A stretch of DNA of 64,000 bases from Macrophomina tecta (Eukaryota; Ascomycota; Dothideomycetes; Botryosphaeriales; Botryosphaeriaceae). Below are positions 60,959 to 64,000 of this stretch, one piece after another (the stretch's first letter is position 1; each line of letters opens with the position of its first letter). Below the pieces are notes generated by a model that saw only the letters and a list, made by a program, of their open reading frames with translations, did not search any database and was not told where the DNA came from. Location: the NCBI GenBank assembly GCA_024180945.1, contig JAKSGN010000002.1:2046001-2110000 (forward strand), read 5' to 3'. The translations under genes were made by a program, and so were the position numbers.

Positions 60959-63900
60959 GGTATGCGTGAGACCCAGAAGTTAAGCGGCCGTGCCGAGATC
61001 CGGGACAGTGTTTGTGAGCGCAGGTCGGTTCCACAGTTCCAGCTGAGGGACGAAGGTTGGGGGAAAAGGAGATGGAGAAGGCGGGGCAGACAGGTGGAAT
61101 TTGTACCTGCGGCAGCAACTGCAGGCTGCCATCGTCACATCTTCGCGATCTCGTCAGGCGGGAAAGGGCCCAGAGAGCCTAGAGCACGGCATTGAGCCCA
61201 TCGGCCAGTGGGAAGGAACTGTCTCCTGACGTCATCTGGTCGTTGTGGGTCTGGAGAGCGCAGGCGTTGAGGCTGATCGGCCATTAGCGACAGGACTAGC
61301 GGGCTAGCGCAGGGCCGTGAGAATCCCATTGGCAGCAGGGCCGGCCTCTACGTCAACCGTTGGCTCAAGAGGGGGTCGCAAAAACCCCAGCGCTCCACTG
61401 TCTCTGCCAGATTCCCCCACGGAGGTCCCCAGGCCCACTGCGGTCGTTCTCCGGGACTCTGGAGCAATCCTCACTCCCGCGACTCCGAATCTGCGCTGCG
61501 CAGAAGAGCGCATCTACACCTGCGCAACAGCGGCTTCTTGGTGCTCCGCTCGATCGATGCGGGTGGTCGGCGGGATCGACAAGGCGCGTAAGGCAGAGCG
61601 CCACCAAGCAACGCTTGTGTCGGTTGGAGCCGCAGCCGCACGCCTTCAAAAGCCAGCCAAGGCACAGGCCAAGTCCTTCCAGCGCTTCCTTCGCTGTTCT
61701 AAAGCGTCCGTGCTGCGTATTTGCGTCGTCATAAGCAGCGCTCTTCCTGCCATTCGCGGCTGTCCGCTGAATCTTGGGCGTGCACGCTCACCGAATCTGC
61801 GCGGCCTTTCTTCCGAACTCAGCACCAGAGAAACCCACCGTCTTCGCGTGCCGGAGCGCCTGGATGGGCAACAACGGAGCATCCCGTTGATAAATCGCCG
61901 CCTTACAAATTGAATGCCGTTACGACGCCCTACACACGCTCTGTCTGCCCGCTCTTCGCCGTCAAAACCCAGGCCTCTTCAAGGATTTCACGACGTGATA
62001 GTAGCGGAGTGATGCGATTATTGGCTGTCTGCCCGGCGTCCGGAAGCCCGAGGATGCGCAGACTGCCTCAGTGTCGCATCCGCCGTCTTCCACCAGCCCA
62101 CCCGTCACGAGGTGTCCTGATGTTTGCAACCTCCGATCAGAGAGACCAGCCTCACCAACGGATTATGTTCGGAAGCCGGCACGCGGCGGAATCGGCTTTT
62201 GTCCTCCCGGCGTTCGTAGGCGGTCAGCTGTCAAACTCTCCTCCTAAGCCACCGGCAGCATTTCCCGGCGTTGCACCCACCAGGCATCTCTCAGGCAGCT
62301 CCTCTCCGTCGGAATGTTGTGCCGATTCCGCGATGGTCTCGATGGGATCAGCAATCGCCTTGCCTAACCCCGCAATGCTCCCATGATTGGAACGAAGGCA
62401 GTTTATCTGGTCTGATGGTGATGTGAAGCCGTCATCAACTGCATTAGTCTTGACGATGCGCGCGGTAAGTATATGGTGCCCACCTCGTATTTTATCTTCC
62501 AGTCCCCGCAACCTAGGTAAATCTGGCGAATACCGTGCATGTCGAACTAGCAGGAGCATGCAGGGCAAAGCATAGCGAACGATTATCAGGGTTCCGGGGG
62601 CTAGAACGCGACGCCTTGCAGAGAAGGCCGCTGTTTGGAAAGTCAACTGGGCCCCAACCCTCTGAGGGAAGCGGTATGCCTGACACGCATGCTGTCCTGA
62701 GAGCAGTCCTGCAAATGCCATGGTGACCCAAAGGGGAAGGCCGGATAGAATGCCTATTGGTCCAGACCACACTCCGCTGGGTGTTACTCATCTGCTTCCA
62801 AGGCAGAATAAAGCTACACCCATCACCCTGCGAAAGACAGCTGACATTCGATATCTGCCTACTTTGATGACCGCCTGGGGAATATATGTGATCGGCAGGA
62901 ACCCGGCTGCCGCCGTTTCAAAGTCATGTTGTTCATTGAAAGTCACTCTTTTCCGAGCGATAGGTACGACTTACCTCATCTCACCACTTACTTGCCCGTC
63001 CGGCCTCCAACCCCGCAGAGCAGTCCCGCGCCCCAAGGCCATCACACCATGCGGGGTCGCGACGTGAGCAGAAATATCCACACGCCGGGCTTGATTCCAA
63101 ATCCGCAGCTGGAAAAGGTCATCCGCGTGAGAGTAGAGCAGTTGCTTGTGCCCCATAGCGCTGTCGTAGCAGCAGCCTTGCGTCGATCCGCCAACGCTTT
63201 GAACATGGCGGTTTGGCCTCCGCCCGCTCGCGAATGGAGCGTGCGCGGATTCGAAGGTAAAGGGCCGTGCCGCAGCGGCCTCCGCTCTCTGCTCACCACA
63301 GGCCGCGAGTCGCACGGAGCTTAGGAAATGAGCGATGACGTCGGCTCCCGTGGACGACGCTCTGGTGTCTCAGATGAAACTCGGGCCCTGTAACGGGATT
63401 TGTTTTGGATTTCGCGATGCATGACGTAGGTGCGAGCCTGACAGGATTTTCCATTGCGTTTGGGCTCTGCTGAGTCGAGCGCGATGAGGGAGCATTTCGG
63501 CGCAAGCTTTGGAGGGCGTGCATGGGTAGATGCCTGGATGCCTGCGCCCCGCTCGACGCCCTTCGATCATGTACGATTTCCGGCGGCCCGGGTCACTACG
63601 AGTACTAGCTTCACCCCATGCCAGGTACGCTTTTGATTCAGGGTATGCCGCCAGATGGGGAGTGGGAAACGATAGCATGGTACATGCGAAAAGTACAAGA
63701 CGTTCTCAGGAAGTCACGTCATGGGGAACAATATCATGCAGAAAGGGCTGAAGCGGAGCCGGTATTTCCATTGAAGCCACTGTCGCAGTATGGAAACAAT
63801 CGGCGCTGGCCATCTCTCAGCCCCAGGTGGAGGAAGAGATACTAGAGCAGCCAGATAAGGTTGTGCGCGGCCGGGAAAGCGGTGCGGGCAGCGGCACACG

Positions 63901-64000
63901 CACTACGAGGCAATGATGAGCCGGCGATCGCATGAGGGCTGCGTGCGCCAATGACTGGCGTGATGTGCGTGATGGAGTCCGCTCCGATGCTCCGTTGGCA
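60959..64000. other. Distal region with no recognised gene (3 kb)
   Basis: Begins with the promoter of the hexose-type transporter. Open frames up to about 220 codons occur on both strands but are low-complexity, lack family motifs and overlap one another. A 75-codon ATG frame at 63618-63845 is the most protein-like, with a mixed composition, but is unsupported. The window may end before the next gene. Confidence 0.4.

Noticed and set aside
61317..62772. Several 180-220 codon open frames on both strands
   Set aside because: They overlap each other on opposite strands, are rich in Arg/Ser/Pro and carry no recognisable domain or intron signals.

Overview
The window is nuclear DNA of a filamentous ascomycete (Pezizomycotina; Dothideomycetes is my best guess, by inference only). 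The support is short spliceosomal introns (mostly 48-170 nt, GT..AG with CTRAY-like branch sites), intergenic regions of 0.3-7 kb, single-gene transcription units, and a set of proteins typical of moulds. These include GPI-anchored Ser/Thr-rich proteins, a DUF6594 protein, a caspase-like protein and PNGase A-like and sugar-porter families. I see no rRNA, tRNA, CRISPR array, intact transposon or secondary-metabolite cluster.

Layout. 0.3-5.1 kb: three co-oriented accessory-looking genes (a caspase-like protease homologue with a C-terminal membrane anchor, a small SH3-like protein, a DUF6594 membrane protein). 6.1-11.7 kb: AVO1/SIN1 (TORC2 subunit) divergent from a PRCC-family gene, then a small unknown gene. 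12.4-17 kb: a myo-inositol-type transporter and a secreted GPI-type protein, both on the minus strand. 19.5-27.7 kb: BUD6 divergent from PBP1 (ataxin-2). 28.7-34.4 kb: an ABC1/UbiB kinase of the Mcp2/Cqd2 type, then RSP5 (NEDD4 ubiquitin ligase). 38.2-44.1 kb: a cysteine-containing GPI protein, a DJ-1/PfpI protein and UPS2 (PRELI). 46-51.6 kb: a PNGase A-like protein and a small unknown protein on the minus strand, divergent from a DUF1279/FAM210 protein. 51.6-59.1 kb is a gene-poor stretch, followed by a hexose-type MFS transporter and about 3 kb with no convincing gene.

Most genes are housekeeping and not obviously functionally linked. Loose themes are TORC2, polarity and ubiquitin control of the cell surface (AVO1, BUD6, RSP5, two sugar porters) and mitochondrial membrane proteins (MCP2-like, UPS2, DUF1279). 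In fungi such adjacency is usually not operonic. The most system-like part is the 5' end, where a predicted membrane-tethered caspase-like protein sits beside a DUF6594 membrane protein.

All exon models were built by eye from reading frames and splice signals. Phases were checked by hand, and every joined model gives a whole number of codons. No database search was possible, so family calls rest on recognised motifs.
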